A DNA stretch of 64,000 bases from Lachnospiraceae bacterium (lineage in GTDB: Bacteria > Bacillota > Clostridia > Lachnospirales > Lachnospiraceae): NCBI GenBank assembly GCA_024403455.1, contig JAKSRR010000002.1, forward strand, positions 62,001 through 126,000, in the 5' to 3' direction. Shown one piece after another: positions 46,698 through 55,831 of the stretch. Below the pieces are notes generated by a model. That model made no database searches. It saw nothing but the letters and a program-made list of their open reading frames with translations, and was not told where the DNA came from. Within the stretch, counting starts at the first letter, position 1. The number at the start of each line of letters is the position of its first letter. The translations under genes and the position numbers were made by a program.

Positions 46698-48428
46698 CTA
46701 TCGTTCTCTAACTATAGTTCCATTCTCAACCTTATAAACAATGTCACATTTTTCTATGGTGGATAATCTATGAGCAATCATTAGGATAGTTTTTGTCCCC
46801 TGTAATCCTTCAATAGCCCTCATTACTTCTTTCTCTGTCTCATTATCCAGCGCAGAGGTCGCTTCATCAAATACCAGCACTTCTGGATCTCTATATAGTG
46901 CCCTGGCAATACCGATTCTTTGCTTCTGTCCACCAGAAATACGAGCGCCACGTTCTCCTACCATAGTATCAAGCCCATCAGGTAGGGATTTCACAAAGGT
47001 CTCCAACTGTGCGCTTCTTAACGCACCCCACACCTTTTCATCATCTACCTCTTCCTGTTCCACTCCAAAGGCCACATTTGCACGGATAGTATCGTCAGTA
47101 AGGTAGATGGCCTGCGGTATGTAGCCAATCTTTCTCTTCCACCCATTTTCATTGCTTCTAACATCTACTCCATCTATTTTTACAGTGCCTCGATAAGGAT
47201 TCAGAAGGTTAAGAACGATATCTGCCGTAGTCGTTTTCCCACCACCCGACGGACCAATAAAAGCAACAGATTTTCCTTTTGGAATGGAAATATTAATTTC
47301 ACTTAATATATCTTTATCCGTATTATCATACTTAAAGGAAACATTTTCCAAGACAATTTTGTCCTCAAAAGACATTTCTGACTGTTCATCTTTTTCGTCA
47401 AAGGAAGAATCCAACTCATCGGCTTCCTTAATATCATGGTATACCAAATCAATGGATGCTTTGTAATAGATCAACATATTAAAACTCGCATACATAGCAT
47501 TTACAGATGGTAGTAATTTATAAGCAGCCACACAAAAGACAGCTAACTGAGGCAATAACGTCATATAATTGGGATTGAATATAATATTAATTCCTAAGTA
47601 GCCCAGTATTGATAAAATTGCAAATAATTCAATCATATATTTAGGTAATACGGAATATAGTGAATACTTCACATATAAATTGGCTATTTTCTCGTATGTT
47701 GTTTTATATAAGCCAATAAAATGCTTTTCTGTATTCATTATTTTAATTTCTTTAACACCCTCAAAGGCCTGTCTAAGATGTTTCGTCAGCTGCCCATTAT
47801 AATACTGATTCAGTCTTCCATTCTTTCTGTTTTTCCTTTGTAAGCCAAATATTATGATGCACAGACAGATACCAAGAATCAGTGCAATAGTAAGTGTCAT
47901 CCAGATATTTGAGATTGCAAGAAATACAATAATAGCAATTGCCGTGATACCATTGGATGCCACAGATAAAATATTATTAATTAACTGGAATAACTGATCG
48001 ACATCTGTCGTAACTCCTCTAATTAATTCTGAAGAATTAACATTTAAAAAGTAGGAATAGGATTGTACGAGATAGGAAGACATTAATTTTGTTGCCAATT
48101 CCATTCTAACAAAGGCAGAAAAATGATACTGTACCTTATGCATCCAACACAAATACAAATTCTTTAGTATATACAATACTATGGTAATACCAATCAACCA
48201 CAAAAGGACCTGCTCTTTTGAATTGGCAGAAGTCATCTGAATGATTATTTTACAATATGTATTTTGGGTATAATCCCCTGTATCCATTGCCAGGTTGACG
48301 ATAGGAAGTATAATTGTGATTCCTAACAGTTCCGCAGCAGAACCAATAAGAATCATAACGAACATACCAAAAACTTTTAGTTTTGTCTTTTTGTCTAACA
48401 AATAATCAAGTTGCTTAAGTGTACTCAT
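46698..48428 (-). CDS. ABC flippase, PglK/MsbA-like half transporter
   Basis: 576 aa. The start is the ATG at 48428, overlapping the GT10 stop as ATGA; the frame runs on upstream without need. Six helices in residues 15-300 precede an ATPase with Walker A 'GPSGGGKTTTADIVLNLL', signature 'ISGGQKQRIGIARAL', Walker B 'VLVFDEATSALD' and 'ILMIAHRLSTIEK'. It is a close paralogue of the transporter at 25938-27665. Placed next to two fucosyltransferases it may flip a fucosylated lipid-linked oligosaccharide. Confidence 0.88.
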   Translation of the reverse strand: MSTLKQLDYLLDKKTKLKVFGMFVMILIGSAAELLGITIILPIVNLAMDTGDYTQNTYCKIIIQMTSANSKEQVLLWLIGITIVLYILKNLYLCWMHKVQYHFSAFVRMELATKLMSSYLVQSYSYFLNVNSSELIRGVTTDVDQLFQLINNILSVASNGITAIAIIVFLAISNIWMTLTIALILGICLCIIIFGLQRKNRKNGRLNQYYNGQLTKHLRQAFEGVKEIKIMNTEKHFIGLYKTTYEKIANLYVKYSLYSVLPKYMIELFAILSILGYLGINIIFNPNYMTLLPQLAVFCVAAYKLLPSVNAMYASFNMLIYYKASIDLVYHDIKEADELDSSFDEKDEQSEMSFEDKIVLENVSFKYDNTDKDILSEINISIPKGKSVAFIGPSGGGKTTTADIVLNLLNPYRGTVKIDGVDVRSNENGWKRKIGYIPQAIYLTDDTIRANVAFGVEQEEVDDEKVWGALRSAQLETFVKSLPDGLDTMVGERGARISGGQKQRIGIARALYRDPEVLVFDEATSALDNETEKEVMRAIEGLQGTKTILMIAHRLSTIEKCDIVYKVENGTIVRER

Positions 48429-49408
48429 TTTTTCTTTTTCAAAACCTTCCTGGCAAACTGGAACCATTTCTTTTCTTCTATTTTTTTCCACTGCTGCATA
48501 TGATGTTCATAGTTATTGCCCCACATAGTAAAAACGCTGTTTCTTCGGAGTGCCTCCTTAGGGCTCTGGTCAAATATATTCGTAAGAAACTTTTCCAGGT
48601 ACTCTTCTCTCATCATTTTGTTAACCTTACTGTCGGGTAACAGTATGGGTTCTCTAAGCATGGTCAGATATTTATGATCGTCCTCATCCAGTTCCTTCAC
48701 TGCATCAATAATTTCACTTTCTGATTTCATATTCGTGCAGTCAATAAATGCTTTGGGATTAAAGTAGTCTGCCACATCCGGGGCTCCCCAATATAAGGGA
48801 ATCGACCCTGCTGCCCATGCATCCACTATTTTTTCTGTTACATATCCTGGAAAGGAGGAATTTTCAAACGCAAAACTAAACTTATACTGTTTCTGGAATT
48901 CTAACTTGTCTGGGACCGGCTGCCCATCTGGCAGATTATTCTTATGCCTTCCACCAGAATCAACATGTTTGTAGGTACATAATGCCTCAAAATATCGATC
49001 TCTCACATTACAACCCAAATCATTGGATACTACTGTGTTGCAAAACTTCCTGTTTAGTGATAATTCATCCCTTTCAGGAATCTTCTTTTCTAATGCCTTT
49101 TTAAAAATATCATATCCTATAAAAAAACATGGATATTGAAGGTAACGATCTCCAAAGGCTATGTCATCAAATGCTATCCCATAATCATACACATTAAAGT
49201 CCACCGCCTTTGCTTCCGCCAGATACAGTATTCTCGGACAGTTGTACTTTAAATAGTCTGTTCCAAAGTTTGAACAGATGATATAGTCTGGATTATTACT
49301 GTCTATTATAACCTCATATTTTTTTTTCAATATTTTTGTTATAACAAAATTCTCAAAATCAAGATTTTTCCAAAAATCAATGTAAGCAATTTTTATGGTT
49401 TTCATCAT
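48425..49408 (-). CDS. Alpha-1,3-fucosyltransferase-like, GT10
   Basis: 327 aa. 'YKFSFAFENSSFPGYVTEKI' and 'DAWAAGSIPLYWGAPDVADYF' are the two conserved GDP-fucose-binding peptides of GT10, seen also in Helicobacter FucTs. The N-terminal acceptor half begins 'IKIAYIDFWKNLDFENFV'. There is no heptad tail like that of Helicobacter; a short basic C-terminus is present instead. It should attach fucose alpha-1,3 or 1,4 to a GlcNAc-type acceptor. It is transcribed with the ABC flippase through a four-base overlap and lies close to a GT11. Family secure. Confidence 0.9.
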   Translation of the reverse strand: MMKTIKIAYIDFWKNLDFENFVITKILKKKYEVIIDSNNPDYIICSNFGTDYLKYNCPRILYLAEAKAVDFNVYDYGIAFDDIAFGDRYLQYPCFFIGYDIFKKALEKKIPERDELSLNRKFCNTVVSNDLGCNVRDRYFEALCTYKHVDSGGRHKNNLPDGQPVPDKLEFQKQYKFSFAFENSSFPGYVTEKIVDAWAAGSIPLYWGAPDVADYFNPKAFIDCTNMKSESEIIDAVKELDEDDHKYLTMLREPILLPDSKVNKMMREEYLEKFLTNIFDQSPKEALRRNSVFTMWGNNYEHHMQQWKKIEEKKWFQFARKVLKKKK

Positions 49409-49441
49409 ATTCCGTTTCTATACTTCATGAGTAAAGCAATA

Positions 49442-50464
49442 TCACCAGCGTCCTCTGATTTTGTCTATAACTCTACAGGATCGAACGCACATCGTTGGGC
49501 ATAACATAAAATATTGAAAGAAAATCTTTTTAGATGCCGTTATCTTTCCCATTTTGCTATGATATATTTTTTTCATCTTCTCCTTAAGTAATAAACAAAT
49601 CTTTTTTCTTTCCTCGCCTTTTAATTTCTGGTCTGCCATACCATAATTTCTGAATATGCAGACAAGATAGCGGTAAAAAATATGGTTAATCAGATCTTCT
49701 TTTCCCTCTAACTCGGAGTGTTGTACGCTTTTTATACGATCATCATAACATTCCAATATAGAGAGACGCTTAGGTGTCCAGCCAACTCTGATAAGGCTGC
49801 CTTCTGCTTTTCTATAATAATATAATGGTAAATCGATGTATGTTATTCCATCAGCAGCAATAATATTTCTATGTATTACAAACTGATCTTCATGCAGCCT
49901 CATGCCCTCTGGAAATAGCAGAGAATCAAAGGCGCTTTTTCGATATAACTTGGTCCATACAACAATTGTTCTAAGGTTAATTTCATATTCCTTTCCTGGT
50001 TTGCTTCTTTCGATAATATATAAGCAATCTTTTGCAGAAAGGGTATGCGTATATTTCTCTAAGTTTTTTAAATCAACATTTTTATGATAGTCTTTAAAGT
50101 TGCTTTCTACATCTTCAAATCCTATTTGAACAATATTTGCACCTTTAGTTTCTGCCACATTATACAACAATTCTAACAAACATATATTTATACAGTCATC
50201 ACTATCAACAAAGAAAAGAAAATCACCTTTGGCCGCCCTAATTCCAGTATTTCTTGCACTGGCAAGGCCCTTATTTTCCTGATGAATCACCTGGAATCTT
50301 TCATCTTCTTCCTGATATTCCTTACAAATCTCATAGGAATGGTCCGTAGAACCATCATCAATCATGATTACTTCTATTTCTTTGTATGTTTGTTCTTTGA
50401 TGGAATCCAGACAACATCTAAGATATTTTTCAACATTGTATACTGGAACGATAACACTGATCAT
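49442..50464 (-). CDS. Family 2 glycosyltransferase, EpsJ-like
   Basis: 340 aa. 'ISVIVPVYNVEKYLRCCLDSI', 'EVIMIDDGSTDHSYEICKEY' and 'DFLFFVDSDDCINICLLELL' form the donor site; 'GMRLHEDQFVIHRNIIA' is the E-D region. It is of the same subgroup as the three GT2s at 34.6-37.6 kb. No membrane segment. It follows a GT32 by 21 bases and precedes the GT10, so it probably builds part of the acceptor that is then fucosylated. Sugar not known. Confidence 0.9.
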   Translation of the reverse strand: MISVIVPVYNVEKYLRCCLDSIKEQTYKEIEVIMIDDGSTDHSYEICKEYQEEDERFQVIHQENKGLASARNTGIRAAKGDFLFFVDSDDCINICLLELLYNVAETKGANIVQIGFEDVESNFKDYHKNVDLKNLEKYTHTLSAKDCLYIIERSKPGKEYEINLRTIVVWTKLYRKSAFDSLLFPEGMRLHEDQFVIHRNIIAADGITYIDLPLYYYRKAEGSLIRVGWTPKRLSILECYDDRIKSVQHSELEGKEDLINHIFYRYLVCIFRNYGMADQKLKGEERKKICLLLKEKMKKIYHSKMGKITASKKIFFQYFMLCPTMCVRSCRVIDKIRGRW

Positions 50465-50485
50465 ATATATCCTACTCTATACAGT

Positions 50486-51289
50486 TTATTTCCTGGAAAG
50501 CATCTTCTTATTATCTCGTCTCTGCTTTATCCAAAAAGAAATCCCTTTACACCTGATAATTTCGAAATTACGACACAATTTTTTCCCTATCTTTTTTCCA
50601 AATATCTTTTGATATTTCAGTTCTTTTGCCTGATAATTTCTCTCCTTGTCAGAATGAACCTTCTTCCATTCCCCATTAAAGTGATGGTTAGCATAAGTAT
50701 GATCGGTGAAACAATCTCCTTCACTTCGATAAGGATTGAATGGGCAAAAATAATCCATAGGATATATGGTAATATCTTCAAGTTCCTGGTAGGTATTATC
50801 CAGCCTTAGCCCCCGGTCTATTAACGCATTCGTAATAGGCACTGGATTGGGAGTCAGGTCATACACACCGTTCCCCAGTACAAAACGTCTTCCTTCATAA
50901 TCATCCAAAAACTTTTTAAATATAGGATTGTTCTTTTCAGATGCAAATATCCACGCAGCGATTCTATCTGGTGACTCAAATCCCGTGAATGCCTTATTAT
51001 TTAGCAATTCATCAAACGATTTTAAAACCTCTATATCACTATCCAAATATATACCACCATAATTATATAGGGCCCACAATCGGACATAGTCACTTGCGAA
51101 AGCATATTTCCCTTCCGTATACGCTTCTCTTGCATATTCACACAGGGAAAAGTCAAAATTTTTCGCATTCCATAATTTTATCTCATAATCCGGGAGATGT
51201 TTTTTCCAAGATTCGATACATTTTAAAACATCTTCTGTATAATTGGGTGGATCTGAAAACCATACATAATGGATTATTTTAGGTATCAA
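50486..51289 (-). CDS. GT32 glycosyltransferase, OCH1/capsule type
   Basis: 267 aa. 'IPKIIHYVWFSDPPNYTED' and 'YEIKLWNAKNFDF' open the domain, and 'YAFASDYVRLWALYNYGGIYLDSDIEVL' carries the DxD (DSD) of the GT32 family (written in two overlapping parts of the same stretch). Such enzymes add mannose, galactose or similar residues to capsule glycans. The start is a TTG at 51289: it gives the family-typical N-terminus, and AGAGGA lies nine bases before it. It is cytosolic. Family secure; sugar unknown. Confidence 0.88.
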   Translation of the reverse strand: MIPKIIHYVWFSDPPNYTEDVLKCIESWKKHLPDYEIKLWNAKNFDFSLCEYAREAYTEGKYAFASDYVRLWALYNYGGIYLDSDIEVLKSFDELLNNKAFTGFESPDRIAAWIFASEKNNPIFKKFLDDYEGRRFVLGNGVYDLTPNPVPITNALIDRGLRLDNTYQELEDITIYPMDYFCPFNPYRSEGDCFTDHTYANHHFNGEWKKVHSDKERNYQAKELKYQKIFGKKIGKKLCRNFEIIRCKGISFWIKQRRDNKKMLSRK

Positions 51290-51340
51290 AACAATATTTC
51301 CTCTTATACTCGTTAAATAAATCAGTTTAAAGCTGTAAAT

Positions 51341-52543
51341 CTATCTCAATATACGTTTATAAAGATTTACATACTCCTTATAGCATTCTTGTTGGTCGAA
51401 AATCAGTCCTTGGTTCTTCCAGTCATCTTTTGCCGTTACGGTAAGTACAGCATCCTTTAGACCCTTAACATCCCCCAATGGAACCAGCTGCCCCATACCA
51501 CTTTCCTGCACACTTTCCACACTGCCATCAATCTCATAGGTAATAACCGGTGTACCACAGGCTATGGCCTCCAAATTGCAGGTGGGATAATTATCCTCAT
51601 AGGTTGCATTAATAAATACATCTGCTGCCGTGTACAATTCAGCTAACTCTTGTACGCTGTCTGTATGAGCTATCTTTACGATTCTATCTGGCAGTTCCTT
51701 CATCTGTTCTTCTAAAAGTCCCACCATCACAATCTTATATCCTTCTGGAAGAATCTCTGAGAGCTTAGCAAAATCCTTAATACCCTTCTGCTCTGTCCAA
51801 GTAGAAGAAACTCCAAGGACAATCTTTTGACCTTTCAAACTGCTATACTTCTCTTCCACCCTCTTTCGCGCATTCTCTCTAGGATAGAAATCTTCTGTAT
51901 TAATCCCATTATGAATGACTTCTACAGGATACTCTTTAAAGAAAGATTCTCTGACCTTTCCCGCAAACCACTTAGATGGCGTCACAATCGTCATGTTCTT
52001 TACGCCAGTAAAAGCTGCTTTTTTTCTATCAAAATTCTCGTAAGAACGATCAAAGAACCAGCTTTCTGGATGAAACTTTCTTCGTTCACACTTCTCACAG
52101 TGTGTTTTCCACTTATTACAGGTATTGTAGCAATAACAAGGACAATGCCCTGTAAAGGCCCATCCATCATGAAAGGTCCATACTACAGGAATCTCCTTTT
52201 TCTTGATATAGGCAAACAGCAATTCTAGATTAATGTAATATCCATGCATGATTTGCAAGTGAATAAGGTCTGGTCGTATGACATCCACCTCTTTCAGGAA
52301 CCTCTTTGTAGCTCCCTTAGATCCAAAACCACAGTGATCTGTTAGCCTAGTATAAAGGCCATGCATATTCTGGTCAAAGTCAGTTCCGATACGAAGTGTC
52401 TTTACCTCATCCGGAGCAGTGTTAGTCCTTCCCCAGGCAACTACGCTTTCTTGCCCTTCGCTTACCAACGCTCTGTCGATTCCATATACAATTCTTCCTG
52501 TGCATCCCCATCCAGAGAATGCAGATATCTGAAGGATTTTCAT
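51341..52543 (-). CDS. Family 4 glycosyltransferase, WcaC-like
   Basis: 400 aa. 'FSGWGCTGRIVYGIDRAL' opens the acceptor domain and 'VFINATYEDNYPTCNLEAIACGTPV' is the GT4 donor site. After 'WTFHDGWAFTGHCPC' a cysteine cluster, 'CYNTCNKWKTHCEKC', matches in spacing that of the GT4 at 17451. 'VLGVSSTWTEQKGIKDFAKL' opens the second half. It is cytosolic. The two WcaC-like enzymes have diverged widely in base composition, which suggests separate origins. Sugar not known. Confidence 0.88.
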   Translation of the reverse strand: MKILQISAFSGWGCTGRIVYGIDRALVSEGQESVVAWGRTNTAPDEVKTLRIGTDFDQNMHGLYTRLTDHCGFGSKGATKRFLKEVDVIRPDLIHLQIMHGYYINLELLFAYIKKKEIPVVWTFHDGWAFTGHCPCYCYNTCNKWKTHCEKCERRKFHPESWFFDRSYENFDRKKAAFTGVKNMTIVTPSKWFAGKVRESFFKEYPVEVIHNGINTEDFYPRENARKRVEEKYSSLKGQKIVLGVSSTWTEQKGIKDFAKLSEILPEGYKIVMVGLLEEQMKELPDRIVKIAHTDSVQELAELYTAADVFINATYEDNYPTCNLEAIACGTPVITYEIDGSVESVQESGMGQLVPLGDVKGLKDAVLTVTAKDDWKNQGLIFDQQECYKEYVNLYKRILR

Positions 52544-52567
52544 TAAGGTTTCATTCCCCGTTACATA

Positions 52568-53278
52568 CTATTTATTATATTTTTTACCATTTCCATACTT
52601 CAGGATACAGAAAATTGCACGCAATCCGTCTTTAAACCCTATCTTCTTTCCTTCCACAACACTTCTTGGATAATATGAAATTGATACCTCTGCGATTTTG
52701 ATCCTCTTTCCAGAGATTTTCGCTGTAATCTCTGGCTCAAAACCAAAGCGTTTCTCTTCTATATCTATACTTTGAATAATATCCCTGCGAAATGCTTTAT
52801 AACAAGTTTCCATATCTGTAATTTTTTGGTGTGTAAACAGATTCGAGAATCGTGTTAAGAATTTATTTGCGATTCTATTTGCCACATACCCCTTTGCCTT
52901 TTGTTTCTTAAATCTTGATCCATAGCACACCCTCGCTTTTTCTTTAACAATCGGCATAATTACTTTGGGATAATCCATCGGATCATATTCCATATCCGCA
53001 TCCTGTACAATTACAATATCGCCAGTTGCAGCTGCAAAGCCCGTCTTTAATGCTCCACCTTTTCCCTGATTTTTCTCGTGATGAATAACTTTACTAACCA
53101 TAGGTGCTATTTTTTCATCTATTAATTCTGTTGTTCCATCCGTACTCTTATCATCTACCACTATTATTTCCATATTGGGTATAGGAGTCGCTAGAACTCT
53201 GTTTACAATCTTTTCAATATTATGAATCTCGTTATAGCATGGAATCACCACTGTGAGCGTTATGTCATTAAGTTCCAT
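52568..53278 (-). CDS. DPM1-like polyprenyl-phosphate glycosyltransferase
   Basis: 236 aa. 'LTVVIPCYNEIHNIEKIVNRV', 'EIIVVDDKSTDGTTELID' and 'DIVIVQDADMEYDPMDYPKV' (DAD) match soluble Dpm1-type GT2 enzymes. 'QGKGGALKTGFAAATGD' and 'ITDMETCYKAFRRDII' are also typical. No C-terminal membrane helix follows, unlike GtrB at 9251. It would make an undecaprenyl-phosphate sugar for outer-face enzymes such as the GtrII-like protein at 56871. The 182-base gap before it (53279-53460) is very AT-rich with no frame; a weak promoter-like TTGAAA lies there. Confidence 0.85.
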   Translation of the reverse strand: MELNDITLTVVIPCYNEIHNIEKIVNRVLATPIPNMEIIVVDDKSTDGTTELIDEKIAPMVSKVIHHEKNQGKGGALKTGFAAATGDIVIVQDADMEYDPMDYPKVIMPIVKEKARVCYGSRFKKQKAKGYVANRIANKFLTRFSNLFTHQKITDMETCYKAFRRDIIQSIDIEEKRFGFEPEITAKISGKRIKIAEVSISYYPRSVVEGKKIGFKDGLRAIFCILKYGNGKKYNK

Positions 53279-53460
53279 TTTTGTCCTTACTCCTTTTACC
53301 CAATATCTCCCGACTCGGTTAATTTATCAAAACCATACTCACGTAAAATTTAATTACGATAAATCAAAATCCTTTATACATATATTGACTGTATTTGTTT
53401 CAAATTTTTCTCTCTAAGTCAACATTTTTTAGGTTTAACTAAAGTTTTCTCCTATATATG

Positions 53461-54399
53461 TTAATCTTTTCTTAGAAAGTTTTCATTAATATAATCTGCA
53501 AGGAATGTCGTGTTCTTCTTTGCACCCTTATCATTGAGGTGATGATAATCAAAATAATCCTCGCTATTATCAATCTGGGCCAGTAGTTCTGGTTCATAGT
53601 TAATATCAAAATGGGGAATACCCTTACTGTCTAAGTACTGATACATACCATTGATATATGCATAGCTTTCACCAATATATTCAGGATTAGAAGCATTAAA
53701 GAATAACAGCTGTATATCATTCTCCTGACAGATTTCAATTAGTTTATCAATCTGATCTGTCATTTCTTTTGTCGGCTCTAACACCTCTGTTGATGGCACA
53801 GTATTCGGTTTCTGCGGAGCAACAGAATTCTGTGTTCCATTCCACTTCGGCCGATCATAGGTCTGTTCTCTTAAGGATGTATATCCGTTTGCATTGAGAG
53901 CCTCCCATTGGTGATGTTCTCCTGGAATGAGAAATGATATTTTCTCAAAAGGATCACCCGACACAGGCATTTCCCATATAGTTCTCCACTTATTCCAGGA
54001 AGGTTTCATCCCATCTAATGCAAAACTAGCATTATCTGTAGACATCGCCCAGGGAGAATGCGTGGGAATGAATCTATATACTTCTACTACTACAAGTTTA
54101 GGGTTCTGATTTTTTAAAACTTCCCTTAAATATCCTGCTCGTACACTTGAGGAACAACCGGCCACACCAAAATTAAAGGCTGAGAGTCCTGTCTCCTCCT
54201 CTAACTGATATGGATCAATAGCCACTTCAATAATGGAGGAACCCAGAAGCAAAATATCAATACTATTATCTTCTTGGGCATAAAAACTGTTCCAATGTAT
54301 ATAATCCTCTTGCCTTGTAAAAAAAGGGCTAATGACTATCATGATTCCCAAAATTATTAAGGGAAGAATAATCATGCTTGCAATCTGTTTTTTCTTCAT
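53461..54399 (-). CDS. SGNH-hydrolase-like partner of MBOAT acyltransferase
   Basis: 312 aa. An N-terminal helix (residues 5-24) anchors an outer domain. 'IDILLLGSSIIEVAIDP' holds the block-I serine, 'AFNFGVAGCSSSVRAGYLRE' follows, and 'DYFDYHHLNDKGAKKNTTFL' near the end has the D-x-x-H type block V. The ATG at 54399 is preceded by AGGAGAGGGGAG; the frame runs further upstream without need. It lies 13 bases after an MBOAT gene. The pair resembles AlgI/AlgJ and DltB/DltD acyl-transfer systems that O-acetylate surface polymers. Confidence 0.8.
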   Translation of the reverse strand: MKKKQIASMIILPLIILGIMIVISPFFTRQEDYIHWNSFYAQEDNSIDILLLGSSIIEVAIDPYQLEEETGLSAFNFGVAGCSSSVRAGYLREVLKNQNPKLVVVEVYRFIPTHSPWAMSTDNASFALDGMKPSWNKWRTIWEMPVSGDPFEKISFLIPGEHHQWEALNANGYTSLREQTYDRPKWNGTQNSVAPQKPNTVPSTEVLEPTKEMTDQIDKLIEICQENDIQLLFFNASNPEYIGESYAYINGMYQYLDSKGIPHFDINYEPELLAQIDNSEDYFDYHHLNDKGAKKNTTFLADYINENFLRKD

Positions 54400-54412
54400 A
54401 TCTCCCCTCTCC

Positions 54413-55795
54413 TTAAAATTGGAAATAGATAAAACTGATTCCCGCACCTTCACTATAAAAGCCAAAAATCATAATTCCCAAAAATGCCAATATATATATT
54501 GTCCAACGGACAGGCAATTCAAGTTTAATAATCTTTTCTCTGATACAAATTCCCTTTAATTTACAAAAATCAGCAATCCCCAAAATAAACAAACCAATAA
54601 TGACAAGAGTGAAATGGTAATGTCCTAATCCACATGTATAGATAGATCCATCCGTTAACACCCACGGGTTAAATGTTGTGAATATACTTTTTATGATGCC
54701 ACATGCTTCTTTAATACTAGCCGCGCGGAAGAAAATCCAGGCAAAATCTACAAGAAGAAAGGTTATCGCGGCCTTCCCCACTCTACTTCGAAGTGTAATC
54801 TTTTTTCTAACTTTTTCTGTTGCTTCCCCAGCTACCTGATAGAAGCCATTCAATCCTCCCCACACTACAAAGGAAAGATCTGCTCCATGCCAAAGACCAC
54901 TCAGCAAAAACACTATCATCTTGTTAAGATACTTTCTGATGGTACCCTTGCGGCTACCGCCTAATGGAATATAAACATAATCTTTAAACCAGCTAGTTAA
55001 AGAAACATGCCATCTTCTCCAAAATTCGCCAACCGTCTTTGCATAATACGGAGTATCAAAATTCTCCATAAGTTTAATACCAAGAATCTTGGCACTTCCC
55101 ATGGCAATGATGGAATAGCCATAAAAATCACAGTAGATTTGCACCGCAAACAAAACTGTTGCTAGAACCAAATAAGCCCCCGGATAAGAATTATAATTTC
55201 CATAAGCAAAGTCCACATAAACAGCAATTCTATCTGCTAAAAATACTTTCAAAAAGAATCCCCACAGCATAAGAAGCATTCCATCCCTAAACATTTCGAA
55301 ATTAAATGGGTGCTTTTCTCGAAGCTGCCCTAATAGATTTTTAGATCGTTCAATGGGTCCTGCTACCAGCTGCGGGAAGAAAGAGATATAAAGGGCAAAT
55401 CGGAAGGGATTCTTTTCTATTTCCGTATCCCCTCTATAAACATCAATCAGGTAACTGATGGCCTGGAAAGAATAAAAAGAGATACCCATAGGAAGGGTAA
55501 TTTTCTCCCACTTTACATACTTAAATAAAAATAAGACTGCCAGAATACCGGTAATAGAAAACCCAAGAAGTACTTTCTTTGCATTTTGACTTTTGGCCTT
55601 TGCAATAAGCAGTCCCCCAACATAAGAAACTCCTGTCGCAAACAAAAGAAGTACCACGTGATTGACATGCCAGCACATATAGAAGAAATAGCTAGCAATA
55701 AGCAACCACACCCATCTCGCTTTTTGTGGGATTACATAGTAAAACAATAATACAATTGGAAAAAATACTAAATATTTAAAAGAATTGAAAATCAT
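54413..55795 (-). CDS. MBOAT-family O-acyltransferase, AlgI/DltB-like
   Basis: 460 aa, about eleven helices. 'FFPIVLLFYYVIP' begins it, 'LPMGISFYSFQAISYLIDVY' and 'FFPQLVAGPIERSKNLLGQL' are strongly conserved, and 'EFWRRWHVSLTSWFKDYVYI' and 'LSGLWHGADLSF' carry the two functional histidines (H263, H303). Such proteins pass an acyl group from the cytosol to the outer face. The SGNH protein just downstream would complete the transfer to the glycan. It is the second type of acyl transfer system in the locus. Confidence 0.92.
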   Translation of the reverse strand: MIFNSFKYLVFFPIVLLFYYVIPQKARWVWLLIASYFFYMCWHVNHVVLLLFATGVSYVGGLLIAKAKSQNAKKVLLGFSITGILAVLFLFKYVKWEKITLPMGISFYSFQAISYLIDVYRGDTEIEKNPFRFALYISFFPQLVAGPIERSKNLLGQLREKHPFNFEMFRDGMLLMLWGFFLKVFLADRIAVYVDFAYGNYNSYPGAYLVLATVLFAVQIYCDFYGYSIIAMGSAKILGIKLMENFDTPYYAKTVGEFWRRWHVSLTSWFKDYVYIPLGGSRKGTIRKYLNKMIVFLLSGLWHGADLSFVVWGGLNGFYQVAGEATEKVRKKITLRSRVGKAAITFLLVDFAWIFFRAASIKEACGIIKSIFTTFNPWVLTDGSIYTCGLGHYHFTLVIIGLFILGIADFCKLKGICIREKIIKLELPVRWTIYILAFLGIMIFGFYSEGAGISFIYFQF

Positions 55796-55831
55796 AATTA
55801 TTCATTCATAATTGAACGTATTGCTTTGACC

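Noticed and set aside
50282..50809. A 175-codon plus-strand frame, the longest antisense frame in the window
   Set aside because: It lies across the ends of well-recognised GT2 and GT32 genes on the minus strand and has no ribosome site or family motif.
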